The notes under the pieces were generated by a model. The model had not been told where the DNA came from, ran no database searches, and saw nothing but the letters and a program-made list of their open reading frames with translations. 64,000 nt of DNA from the NCBI GenBank assembly GCA_950097015.1, contig CATNEN010000024.1, positions 5,081,501 to 5,145,500 of the forward strand. The letters are read 5' to 3'. The stretch's first letter is position 1, and every line of letters begins with the position of its first letter. Source of the DNA: Macrostomum hystrix. Taxonomy: Eukaryota; Platyhelminthes; Macrostomidae. Made by a program: the position numbers and the translations under genes. Of the stretch, positions 1 through 11,900 are shown in pieces.

Positions 1-2
1 GT

Positions 3-974
3 GCTGTCTATCGCTGGCTTGAAGAGTTCAGTCATGGGCGAACAGACGTTGCCGATGACACAGCCAACCGTGGCCGTCCGATCTCTCCATCAACAAAGGC
101 ACTGATTCAAATGGTGAAGGAAATCGTACAGGCAAATCCCCGTTTGACTGCAAGAGAGTTGGCGGATCGACTGGGAAGTCCAAAAACTTCAATTCATCGG
201 ATCTTGTCTGTGGATCTTGGTATGGTGAAACTGACGGCGAGATGGGTGCCCCGTTTGTTGACAGAAGAAATGAAAACTGTAAGAATGAAGTCCTGCAGGG
301 AGAATCTTGAGCTGGTGCGTGATGCTGGTGGATGGGAGAGTTTCCGACCGTATCTGGTGACCGGCGATGAAACCTGGATACCGCACTTTGACCCTGAGAC
401 CAAGCAGGAAAGCAAGGTGTGGGCGTTGAAGGGTTCAGATCCACCTGTGAAGGCGAAGCGAGACCAGCACTGCAAGTAGATCATGCTGACCCTTTTCTTC
501 GATCAAGAAGGTCCCCTGACCATCGACTTCCTTGAGCCTAACAGCACGGTTAACTCGGACCGGTACACGGAGACGCTGACTAAGCTGAAATCGGACATCC
601 GCAACAAGCGCAGGACTGCGATGAAGCCTCACCTCCTGTTGCACGACAACGCTCGACCTCACACGGCCAAGAAAACGCTTGATCGTATCAACGAACTCAA
701 TTTTGATCTGCTTGCGCACCCGCCCTACTCACCAGACTTGGCTCCTTGCGACTACGCAATTTTCCCTCAGTTAAAGAAGCACCTGCGGGGGCGCATCTTT
801 GACCATCGCGACAACTTGGAAGGTGAAGTCAGGCGGGTTCTGCTGCACGAAATTCCGCGTCGAGCTTATGCAGATGCCATCAATGCGCTTTTCACGCGAT
901 GGACTAAGTGCTGCGAGCTAAGGGGGGACTTCGTCGAAAAGTCGTCAGTCGACGGCGATGGCGATGCTGCGTGA
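3..974 (+). pseudogene. mariner (Tc1/mariner) transposase, 5'-truncated by window edge, in-frame stop
   Basis: The reading frame is open from base 3, so the true start lies left of the window. It runs in one frame to a TGA at 972-974, interrupted only by a TAG at 477-479. The first part has a helix-turn-helix region (LTARELADRLGSPKTSIHRI) used for binding terminal repeats. The catalytic acids are visible: D in VTGDETW, D in LLHDNARPH and D in LAPCDYAIF. The spacing between the last two is 34 residues, which is the DD34D signature of mariner rather than Tc1 (DD34E). Such proteins cut and paste their own element at TA dinucleotides. A single stop with no frameshift suggests recent inactivation, or a sequencing or assembly error. 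The 3' inverted repeat follows about 190 bp downstream. The family call is secure; activity is unknown. Confidence 0.9.
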
Positions 975-1962
975 CCGATTCCGCTGGCCTTGACTTGGTG
1001 TAACTCTACCCCCTACCCCTTGTTCTAATTTTAGCCATAACTTTTTAATGAATTGACATATTTACTTAATTTAAAAAGCGTTAGAACTGCTGAATGTTTA
1101 TTTATCAGTGACGTAAGTTTCAATAAACTATGTTTCACCAGTTTGCCTGTGCATCGATTTTTCCCGCTATTTCTGGGACACCCCTCGACTTTATTTACTC
1201 GTAATAAAGTAATATACGTTACTATTTAATTCATTGTGGCTAAACTCATTCAAAAACTTTAAATAAAATAAAATATAGGCCCTGCATTGGATTTAGTGAA
1301 CATACTCGGTGGACATGGACCACGAAATCGAGCGCTGAGCTATTCTGTGACTGCGAATTGCTAGCTATAAGTAATATAAGTAAGTAAGTAAGAATAGCTA
1401 TAAGTAAGAAAAAAACTGGCAATTTAATTGTATGCAAACTAAATCGCATATCAAAAACTTCGTCTTCTAACTATATACCGCCTAATATGGGTCAACCTAA
1501 AGAGTGTATTCTGTTGTCTCTACAACAGGAAGGCTGATGTTTGCTACACAGTTGAGTTATTCACTTCTAAAATCCGTATTTAAGTCAGTAAAATAAAGTA
1601 TACAATTTATTCATACTAAAACATACACAAGACATTGATATATAACTTCAGTGCTTATTTAGCAGTTATTTATTTTTAAAATCAAACAGATATGGTGAAC
1701 AATTATTATGAGTTCGTTCTTTTTATTTACGTTATCAAGATGCATTTTATTGGAATTTTGACACATTTCGTGAACTAGAATAAGTAAAAGGTCACATGCT
1801 TGACGTTTTGTTTTGACTATCGAGCAATAATCCTAGAAAAACACTGTTTAAGTGACTCTACTTTTTAATGTGAATTTTTTAGTTTATTCTTTACGTTGTT
1901 TTCAAATAGCACTGTGTCCAAAACTTAGACAAGAGCAGTATTAAAATAAGTAGTAAGTCACT
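975..1962. other. Non-coding AT-rich spacer
   Basis: After the mariner 3' end this stretch is AT-rich with stops in all frames and short TAAG/TAAGT runs near 1377-1410. I see no gene, RNA or long repeat in it. Confidence 0.6.
1161..1188 (+). mobile_element. Probable 3' terminal inverted repeat of the mariner element
   Basis: The stretch CCCGCTATTTCTGGGACACC near 1163-1182 has the look of a mariner end; many mariner ends read as a GGTGTCCCA-like motif on the other strand. It lies at the expected distance after the transposase stop and is followed by TA-containing AT-rich DNA. The 5' partner repeat is outside the window, so the pairing cannot be confirmed here. Confidence 0.6.
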
Positions 1963-2581
1963 TTAACAGTAGGACTACTAAGCCATTTTGCCGCCCGTTT
2001 TTATACCAAGGGGGGGGGAATTTCGCCCCCTGAAAATGTTTTTGCCAGCGCCTGAATGCTTTGGAGGTGACTGGTTGACAGACTAGTCGAGGGTGTCCTG
2101 TGGTTGAGCTGCGCCTTATAGACGTTATAGTTAGGCTTGAACAGTAAAATTTGAGAAATTCGCGTCAGGGTGTCCATAGTGGCCTAGTTTTACCTGTTGT
2201 AGTTCTTGAAGGTCTAGATAGATAAGAGAGATAGATATAGATAAAGGTCGGTGACCGCCGAAGTCGGAGATGATGCAAGCACATTCGGGTGACATGCTGA
2301 TAAAGTTTGAAGGTCTGGAAAGGCCGCACTGAGGCACAGTGCAAATTCGTGTATAGGGGTGTATGAAATGCACTAGCTCTTATGGGAAAAAATCGGACCT
2401 TCGGCCAGAAACATTGAATATCTTGACGGTCTGAAAAGCTGGCGACTTGTTTCTTGTTTCAGAAAATGCGCAACAAAAAGTTGACCTGTGTTCTTGAGTT
2501 TCGTGTGCTTGCATTGTTCCATTCGGGTGCAGCGAAAAAAATTGTCACGGGGGAAATCCCCCATGGTAGTTCTACTGTTAC
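1963..2581 (+). mobile_element. TTAA-flanked non-autonomous DNA transposon (MITE), copy 1
   Basis: The element proper is 1967-2577 (611 bp). It opens with CAGTAGGACTACTA and closes with GGTAGTTCTACTG, an imperfect inverted repeat of about 13 bp. TTAA precedes it (1963-1966); the right flank is TTAC (2578-2581), one change from TTAA. A TTAA target is typical of piggyBac and also of Kolobok elements. No transposase domain is recognisable, so it would depend on a transposase supplied elsewhere. Its inverted sister lies at 56846-57450 and matches through the interior, for example the segment around GCCAGAAACATTGAATATCT. Confidence 0.8.
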
Positions 2582-3395
2582 TGTTTCTTTAGTAGTTCTA
2601 AAGTTTAGTTTAAGTAAAAACTGTTTTACCAATAGCTGATAGCTATTTCTAAAATATCTAACTTTGTAATAGTTTTAAAGAAATCTTTTAGCTAGGCCTA
2701 TTCTTTATAGACTTGTAATATAGTGCAATCTAAATTTCAATTGACCTCTAAAGTAACAGTACACTGTAGCCATTTTTAGTGTTAAATTATACTTACTATA
2801 TATAATGATGAAATAATTTGTTTTCATGGTTTTTTTTGTTTTCTTTAAATATTTTTTTATTTGAATATATGAATGAATATGAATGAATGAATGAATGAAT
2901 GAATATGAATATATATGAATATATGAATTAAATATTAAATATTAAATATCTAAGTATCATTCTTTTTCAATGTTTTAGCAATCAAGATTGTAGGCTAAAT
3001 TGATTTTTTTTGAGGAAATAGCTTTTACATCTCAAACTGGGCAAATTATATTTAATTGTTTTAAAAATGTTTTCATTTAATATTATATAAATAGTTTTAC
3101 CTCACAAAATATTGATCAGTCCTTTGTCATTCTCACTATATTTCAAACAATTTAAAATGTATTTTTAAAACATTTTTAATGTTCCTCTAGAGCAAGTGTT
3201 TCATATAGGCAGTTGCCAATCAATGTTACTAGCACTGCATTGTTGTCTATTGACCTAAATTTCAGAATCAATTGTCAAATTGAGCATATCTGAAAAAAGC
3301 AACAAAAATCTAACAGTTGATTGTACAGTTAAAAAAATTTGTGCCGAGACAAGGATAGTCCTTGGATTAATTTCACTGCATCTCCTGAGGCTGAG
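2582..3395. other. Upstream region of the PARP gene
   Basis: AT-rich non-coding DNA with a short GAAT/GAATGAATAT microsatellite around 2868-2925. No clear TATA/CCAAT combination or strong pyrimidine-tract acceptor is seen just before the start codon at 3396, so the transcription or trans-splice start of the PARP gene is unresolved. Confidence 0.5.
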
Positions 3396-5902
3396 ATGTC
3401 AAAACGGAATAAGACGCCCCTAAAGAGATTCGGCTATGACGATGCTGTCGAGGAGACTGCGCCAGTAAAGAAGAAGCGTCCCAGTCAGCAGGGTGGGGCC
3501 AAGTCATCATCTGTTGGTGGTGGTGCTGCTGCTGCTCCTGGCGCCGCCCCTGACAAACAGGCAATTTATAGCAAAGGCGACTTTATTGCTGTCAAGTCGG
3601 ATGATGGTATGAACTTAATACAGTAGCTACATATAACAATATATCAATAAGCCTGATTCTCATTTGAAATATAGGCAGCAAATAACTGTTAGATGTCGGT
3701 GGTGTAAGTCTGTAAAACTAACTGGCCCAAGTGGATTCTTAAAGGGATAAATGTATACTTTTTGGGACTCAAATGATATTGTGCAATTAAAAGGCAGACA
3801 TACTTCGAAGCTATGGTGGAACCACTGGGCTCGTTGTAGCTTAGTGCTTAGAATGTCGAACTCACAGGGTCGTGGGTTTGATTCCCGACTCCGTTGGAAC
3901 AGTTTGTGTTCACTTATCTCTGCATTGCTTCAGTTCGCCCAACTTTTAAATGGGTACCCGTATTAGCTGGGGTAATAGATGTCGAGCGTGGCGTCACCCC
4001 AGTCCATGGACTGAACAGCCTTACGCAGTAGCCTTCAGATGCGCTGTGCAATATCTGCGGCTGTGCTGTCGCCTGCAGGCCTGCACGTCTACTATTACTA
4101 TTATTATATTGTCAAGTCGCTTTCAATACAAAAAATCTTCAAATTTTTTTAGAAGCCGAAGACTTCTTTATTGGCCTGCTGGAGCAGCCCCTCCTGTCCA
4201 ACGATCAGGATGTTAGCGTATTCTGGCTCAAAACAAAAGACGGCCTCAATTACGAGTGGGAATTTCGCGACTCCGTCAATGCTAGAGCGATTGTCACCAG
4301 GATTAAGGTTTGCTCCAGGATTATGGGCTTCATGTTTTTTGAGGAGACAAAACTAACTCAATTGTCTGTGATTATTTAGGGGTCAAAACTGACGTCTCAT
4401 TTCTGAAACTGAGGAGTCATTTCTAAAACTAAGGAGTCATTTCTAAAACTGAGGAGTCATTTCTAAAACTGAGGAGTCATTTCTAAAACTGAGGGCTCAT
4501 TTCTAAAACTAAGGAGTCATTTCTAAAACTGAGGAGTCATTTCTAAAACTGACGGCTCATTTCTAAAACTAAGGAGTCATTTCTAAAACTGAGGAGTCAT
4601 TTCTAAAACTGACGGCTCATTTCTAAAACTGAGGAGTCATTTCTAAAACTGAGGAGTCATTTCTAAAACTGAGGAGTCATTTCTAAAACTGAGGAGTCAT
4701 TTCTAAAACTGAGCTGCTCAAATTCTGTCAAATAATGTCAAATTATTTCTAAAACTGAGGGCTCATTTCTAAAACTGAGGGCACATTTCTAAAACTGACG
4801 GCTCATTTCTAAAACTGAGGAGTCATTTCTAAAACTGAGGAGTCATTTCTAAAACTGAGGAGTCATTTCTGAAACTGACGAGTCATTTCTAAAACTGAGG
4901 GCTCATTTCTAAAACTGAGGAGTCATTTCTAAAACTGACGGCTCATTTCTAAAACTGAGGAGTCATTTCTAAAACTGAGGGCTTATTTCTAAAACTGAGG
5001 AGTCATTTCTAAAACTGAGGGCTTATTTCTAAAACTGAGGAGTCATTTCTAAAACTGAGGGCTTATTTCTAAAACTGAGGAGTCATTTCTAAAACTGAGG
5101 GCTCATTTCTAAAACTGAGGGCTCATTTCTGTTTCCGAGGTTTCATTCCTATAAGTGCTGTGTTATATTTATAACAGAATTTGCAAGCACGAGGGGTGAT
5201 TCGCAAAACTCCCCCCACCCTGTACCCGCAGTTGCGCAAGCTAAGCAAGAACAAATTTCGGCTGGCTGCGAAGACCAGGTCCTTCATTCTGGACAATGTC
5301 AAACGCTGCCAGAACGGCCAGGATCCGTTTGAGTTTCAAAGCGAAGAAGAAGATGATGATGATGACGATGATGACAATGCCCATCAGCATGTAGAAATAG
5401 TAGACGAGCAAGTAGTAGAAACGGCAGCCGATTCAGACGCTACCGTTGAGGTCCCAGCGCCTGCTGATGGCAGCAAGTTGAAGGCGGAGAATTCTAAGAA
5501 GCCGAATTCCACTTCTTCCGCTGCCAAAAAGCGACGCAAATCGTCTCCGTCGCCGGCTGCAGTGTCTGTGCCGGACGCAGCCGGTAGTGCCTCCTCGTCG
5601 GGCGCTTTGCCGACGTCGCCAACATCGGCGGCGGCTTCTCCGACGGCTAAAAAGCGCGCAATGCCTACGGCTTTGAAGAAGACCGCTAGTCAGCGCGAGC
5701 GCGAGAAACAGCAGCGCGATGAGGCCAAGCAGGAGAGGCGAGTTGAAAAACAGCTCGAGAAGGAAGCAAAGAAGCTGGAACGGGAAACTCAGCGACAGAA
5801 GGAGCGTCAAGAGCGGGATGAACGACTGGGAAAATGGACTCTGCAACCTAGGCAGTCCGTAGTGGTCATGGATAAGGACCCATTCTTCTCCGCGACTAGT
5901 CT
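3396..5902 (+). CDS. PARP exons 1-3: basic N-terminus, Tudor/BAH-like segment, acidic and charged coil
   Basis: Exons are 3396-3606, 4153-4307 and 5178-5902. Exon 1 starts MSKRNKTPLKRFGYDD and has KKKRP, a likely nuclear localisation signal. Residues ~60-122 (IYSKGDFIAVKSDD, then FFIGLLEQPLLS and VSVFWLKTKDGLNYEWEF) look like a compact beta domain of Tudor, chromo-barrel or BAH type; that is a guess from strand pattern. Exon 3 continues with a basic helix, a run of E/D (about residues 177-190), a Ser/Ala/Pro/Lys-rich low-complexity part and a K/E/R-rich probable coiled coil at ~290-345. Junctions are phase 1, phase 0 and phase 2. Confidence 0.75.
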
Positions 5903-8900
5903 GTGAGTTTGAGTACTTCCGGTTTGAGTTATTTGTGACCCACTGGATCATCAGGTGTGTCAATTTTGGCTCACTGGATCATCAGGTGTGTCAATTTTGG
6001 CTCACTGAATCATCAGGTGTGTCAATTTTGGCTCACTGAATCATCAGGTGTGTCAATTTTGGCTCACTGAATCATCAGGTGTGTCAATTTTGGCTCACTG
6101 AATCATCAGGTGTGTCAATTTTGGCTCACTGAATCATCAGGTGTGTCAATTTTGGCTCACTGAATCATCAGGTGTGTCAATTTTGGCTCACTGAATCATC
6201 AGGTGTGTCAATTTTGGCTCACTGAATCATCAGGTGTGTCAATTTTGGCTCACTGAATCATCAGGTGTGTCAATTTTGGCTCACTGAATCATCAGGTGTG
6301 TCAATTTTGGCTCACTGAATCATCAGGTGTGTCAATTTTGGCTCACTGAATCATCAGGTGTGTCAATTTTGGCTCACTGAATCATCAGGTGTGTCAATTT
6401 TGGCTCACTGAATCATCAGGTGTGTCAATTTTGGCTCACTGAATCATCAGGTGTGTTAATTTGGCTCACTGAATGATTAATTATGTCAGTTGTGACTCAC
6501 TGAATCATCAGGTGTGTCAATAATGGCTCACTGCATGGTCAGGTGTCATTTGTGACTCACTGAATGATCAGGTGTGTCAGTTGTGGCTCACTTCATGATC
6601 AATTGTGTCAGTTGTGACTCACTGAATGATATACTCAGTATTATATATTCAATATATTAGAATATCTTTTTTTTATTAGTAAATCAATAATTATATTAAA
6701 AACATTTGCACTTTTACAGTGAAGATTTGCCATTTGTGTCAGCTCTAAACTACAGCAAGTTGTTTATCACGGCGGTCCTGAATAACAATATGCCAATGTT
6801 AAATGCGCTATTCGCTCAAGTGGAAAAGGCACCTGCTGTAAGTCTTTTCATTATACTAACAGCAGCATTGAACAAATTATTTTTTTCTATTTAAGAGATT
6901 TCAGTATTCCTGTGACTCGAAATGTACTTTTGTGTTCACGTGGAACACAATTTATGCTTCAGGTATTCATTCAGCGATCCGTAGCAGTCCGCCAGAACGC
7001 CCTGTTAGCGGCGCTGACGTCGAACAATGTCGACATGCTGCGTGTCATCTTTGAAGAGGCCGGCAAAAGTCAAGCTAAGCGCCTGACAGTGTTAGACAGC
7101 TTGCCCACTTGCGATCTGAGCATGGACACTGGGGTTTACAATCCGCACTCGCTTGGTCTAGCTAGGATTCGGCGCATCAATGTTAGCCGCGGCTCGCGGG
7201 AGGGTAACAATGCTCTAACAAAGGATGCCGGGCATTCTAATTCATCTCTGTGCGATCCGGCCTTGATTTGGCGTCCCGCGGTTAATCAGGCCCTGAAGTC
7301 GCCCGGACTAACCATGTCTACGGTGGAGACCGTCTTCCACCTTGGCGGCGCGGAAGGAAACGTATGTTGAGCTGCGTAATCTGATAAATTTTGTTAGCAA
7401 AAAAAGTTTTCATGGTTCGTATAGCTCAATAGCTCATCTAGAGAGGTCATTGCTCATTCACGGAAGCCATAGCTCATCTAGAGGGATCATTGCTCATTCA
7501 CGGAAGCCATAGCTCATCTAGAGGGATCATTGATCATTCACGGAAGCCATAGCTCATCTAGAGAGGTCATTGCTCATTCACGGAAGCCATAGCTCATCTA
7601 GAGGGTTCATTGATAATTCACGGAAGCCATAGCTCATCTAGAGGGTTCATTGATAATTCACGGAAGCCATAGCTCATCTAGAGAGGTCATTGCTTATTCG
7701 CAAAAGCCATAGCTCATATAGAGGGTTCATTGATAATTCACGGAAGCCATAGCTCATCTAGAGAGGTCATTGCTCATTCACAAAAGCCATAGCTCATATA
7801 GAGAGGTCATTGCTCATTCACGGAAGCCATAGCTCATCTAGAGGGATCATTTGTAATTCACGGAAGCCATAGCTCATCTAGAGAGATCATTGCTCATTCA
7901 CAAAAGCCATAGCTCATATAGAGAGGTCATTGGTCATTCACGGAAGCCGTAGGTCATCCAGAGAGGTCATTGCTCATTCACGGAAGCCATAGCTCATCTA
8001 GAGTGTTCATTGATAATTCACGGAAGCCATAGCTCATCTAGAGAGATCATTGCTCATTCACAAAAGCCATAGCTGATCCAGAGAGGTCATTGATCATTCA
8101 CGGAAGCCGTAGGTCATTCAGAGAGGTCATTGCTCATTCACGGAAGCCATAGCTCATCTAGAGGGATCATTTGTAATTCACAGAAGCCATAGCTCATCTA
8201 GAGAGATCATTGTTCACCAAGATAGGTCATAGCTCATATTGAGAGGTCATAGCTCATATTGAGAGGTCATAGCTCATATTGAGAGGTCATAGCTCATATT
8301 GAGAGGTCATAGCTCATATTGAGAGGTCATAGCTCATATTGAGAGGTCATAGCTCATATTGAGAGGTCATAGCTCATATTGAGAGGTCATAGCTCATATT
8401 GAGAGGTCATAGCTCATATTGAGAGGTCATAGCTCATATTGAGAGGTCATAGCTCATATTGAGAGGTCATACTAGAGAGGCCATACCTCATCACAAACTC
8501 TCAGAATTCATTGGAAAGTTTCATAGCTCATTAGAAAATATCTTAGTCCATTAGAATATCCGAGCTTTCATTGGGTCACTAGAAAATATCATTAGTCCTT
8601 AGAAGATGTCATTGGAAAATGTCGCAGCTACTATACGAGAATGGGTCATAACCCGTGGTGTCAGCATTGTTATTACACTAAAATTCCATGGCAACTAAAT
8701 CCGTGCCGGTAATTCCAGTTCAAGTACAACAGACTATTCGACAAGGTCTTTCTAGTTCTTCGGCGCGGCAATCGAGCCCTAGCCAGCGGCCTAGTCGACG
8801 AAATGCTGAAACAGCCGCTGCAGAATGGCGGCTTCAGCTCGCTGCACGGCAAAGCGTTGCGCGCCGTCAAACCGGAGGATTTGGGCAAATTTCGAGCCAT

Positions 8901-11900
8901 CTCCATATCTAAGAGCGCCTTCACTAACAAGAAGGTTGGTCTAGCTATCCATTTCTATTTTTAGTGTTTTAACTATGCTCTCCGATGCAATATGACTGTG
9001 CGCCCCCAACTCTCCCAGGTGACTCCACTGCACTGCGCCGCTATAAATCCTAATCGGGCCATTCTGGACAGCCTGCTGCAGATATTCCCAGACTTTACTG
9101 TGGCCGACGAGCACGGCTGGAAGCTCATTCACTATGCGGCAGCCAATAGCGATCCAGGCTGCCTGGCGCTGCTCCTGGACCGCGGCGTCTCAATCTACGA
9201 GGTGTCACGTGACGGCATCCTGGCCTTGCACGTGGCTGCCAAATGCGGCCGCGCGGAAGCTGTCCGCCTACTGCTAGCCGAAGCTCTCAAACAGAAGAGA
9301 AAACGCGAAGCCGAACTCGTTGTTGCCTCTGCCGCCGCCGCCGCCAGTCGGAAGGGCAACGCCGCGGGCGATGATAACGACGAGGACGTCGCGACCGACA
9401 AGGCCATAGATGACAGAGTCGAGTTGAGTTCACCCGACGCTGCTAATACTGCTGAAGCTCAAGATGATGACATTGTTGAGGACAGTGCTCAATTGACTGA
9501 GCAGCGCTGGGGCCTGGCCGGTGTTAATAGGCCTAACAGGCAGACGCACACACCGCTGCATTTAGCCGCGTCTGGCGGCCACGCCTCTGTGCTGCGAGTG
9601 CTTGTGGAATTCAAGGATAGCATTGGTGAGGCCGCTTGGAATACCAGCTGTTTTGGGACGGGGTTTAGAGTAACCAGACGTAGCCAGTATCCAAAATCTG
9701 TTGGGATTAATCTAAATCTGATGTGGTCATCCTGAATCTTATCTGGTTATCCTGAAGCTGATGTGGTCATCCTGAACTTTATCTGGTTATCCTGAAGCTG
9801 ATGTGGTTATCCTGAATCTTATCTGGTTATCCTGAAGCTGATGTGGTTATCCTGAATCTTATCTGGTTATCCTGAAGCTGATGTGGTTATCCTGAATCTT
9901 ATCTGGTTATCCTGAAGCTGATGTGGTTATCCTGAATCTTATTTGGTTATCCTGAAGCTGTTTTGATTATTCAGAAGCTGATGTGGTTATCCAGAAGCTG
10001 ATGTGGTTATCCTGAAGCTGTTGTGGTTATCCAAAATCTGTTGTGGTTATCCAGAAGCTGTTGTGGTTATCCAAAATCTGTTGTTTTGATGAGGGCTTGC
10101 TATCCATAAGCAGTTCGGGGTATCCATAACCAATGTTAGTTATCAGAAGGCAGTCTAGAGTTTCAATTGCAAAATGTACCATCTTCAGGCTTGTCAGTGA
10201 ATGTACCGACCTCGGCTAGTCGCAACAAGCTGACCGCTTTGCACTTGGCCAGCGGGGCTGGTCACCTGGACTGCGTTAGACTGCTGGTTGAACAGCTGGG
10301 CGCTGACACAGAGTGTCAGGACCGCTTGCGCAGGACGCCTATTACCCTCGCTGTGCTGAATGGGCACACTCAGGTAATGACCTGTGGGTTTCTTACACTT
10401 GGGATTGCAATCCAATTTGGGAGATATCGTGAATCATGTATAATAGAAGTCGTGACTCAAATACCTGACCCAAGAATCAGTCAGATCCATAACCGAGCAT
10501 CAGTCAGATCCTGACCCAAGCATTAGTCAGATCCTGACCCAAGCATCAGGCAGATCCTGACCCAAGCATTAGTCAGATCCTGACCCAAGCATTAGCCATC
10601 CTGACCCAAGCATCAGTCAGATCCTGACCCAAGCATTAGCCATCCTGACCCAAGCATCAGTCAGATCCTCACTGCCTGCACCCCAGGTCGCGGCCTATCT
10701 GCTGCTTCGCGGCGCCAACCCGAACCGACGCGACAGCTCCGGAAACAGTCTGCTGCACTATGCCGCCGCGTACGGTTGGTACCACTGCGTCCGCCTGCTA
10801 TTGGAGCACGGTGCCCGGCCCGGCTGTCTAAACGATTGGAAGCTTTCCCCGCTGTCTATTGTATTCCTGAAAGGTCACATGGGCCTTGTGCCGCTGATTG
10901 TCAAGCAGCCGGGAGTTGATATTGACGCCGTTGACGACAGCGGTCGCAGCCTGCTATTCATGGCCTGTTCCAGTCGCCTATCAGATTCGCTATTTAAACA
11001 GGTGCGGCATCTGGTTGAAGAGATGCGCGCCTCTGTTACACTGACTGACGCCGATGGCAACACTCTGCTGCATATGCTGGCCGCGAACCAGCCCCACTCT
11101 GAGGTGAGTCCATTCCACGCCATTGTAGGCTAGTCTTGACTGTTCAGTGCCATTCATCTTTGACTGCTCAGTGTCATCTTTAACTGTTCAGTGCCATTCT
11201 TGACATTCTGGTGCCATTCTTGACAGCCTGGTGCCATTCTTGACAGTCTGGTGCCATTCTTGACAGTCTGGTGCCATTCTTGACAGTCTGGTGCCATTCT
11301 TGACAGTCTGGTGTCATTCTTGACAGTCTGGTGCCATTCTTGACAGTCTGGTGCCATTCTTGACAGTCTGGTGCCATTCTTGACAGTCTGGTGCCACTCT
11401 TTTCAGTCTCGTGTCAAACTTGGCATCACCCCCCAATCCATCGAACATCAGGCCGATGATTCAGCAGAACGTGCCGCTCGGGCCCTCTGCAGCCTGCTCC
11501 TCGCCCGCGGCTGCGACCCCAACCGGGCCAACGAGGCCGGCCTGCGCCCGCTAGACGTGGCCCTTTTAAATCACAACTTTGTCATCCTTCGCCGACTCTC
11601 TGAAAGCAGCTCCAGCGGTGGCGAGAAGCTTCGCCTAGCTGACTGGTGCGAGGATGACACAGAGGAGACGACACTGCATAAGCTGGCCGAGCAGTGCGTT
11701 GAGCACGACTTTGCTGGCGTTCTGGGCGATCTGGTTAAACTGGTCAGTGGTTTTCACATTTCTATTTTTTCCTTAACTTTTAGATCTTTTTTTTGGAAAT
11801 AAAGATAAATGCAGGTGGAAAACCAGGTGGGACTCGGGGTGGGTGCTAATGGATAGACTAGGTGGTGATTGGGGTGAGTGCTGATGGATAGACTAGGTGG

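Noticed and set aside
2131-2639. Short frames inside MITE copy 1 as a transposase
   Set aside because: None matches a DDE transposase and the frames are not kept in copy 2 apart from a short shared FQKMRNKKL stretch.
3339-3395. Longer N-terminus for the PARP starting at a TTG
   Set aside because: TTG is not a normal animal start; the first in-frame ATG is at 3396, followed by a basic N-terminus.
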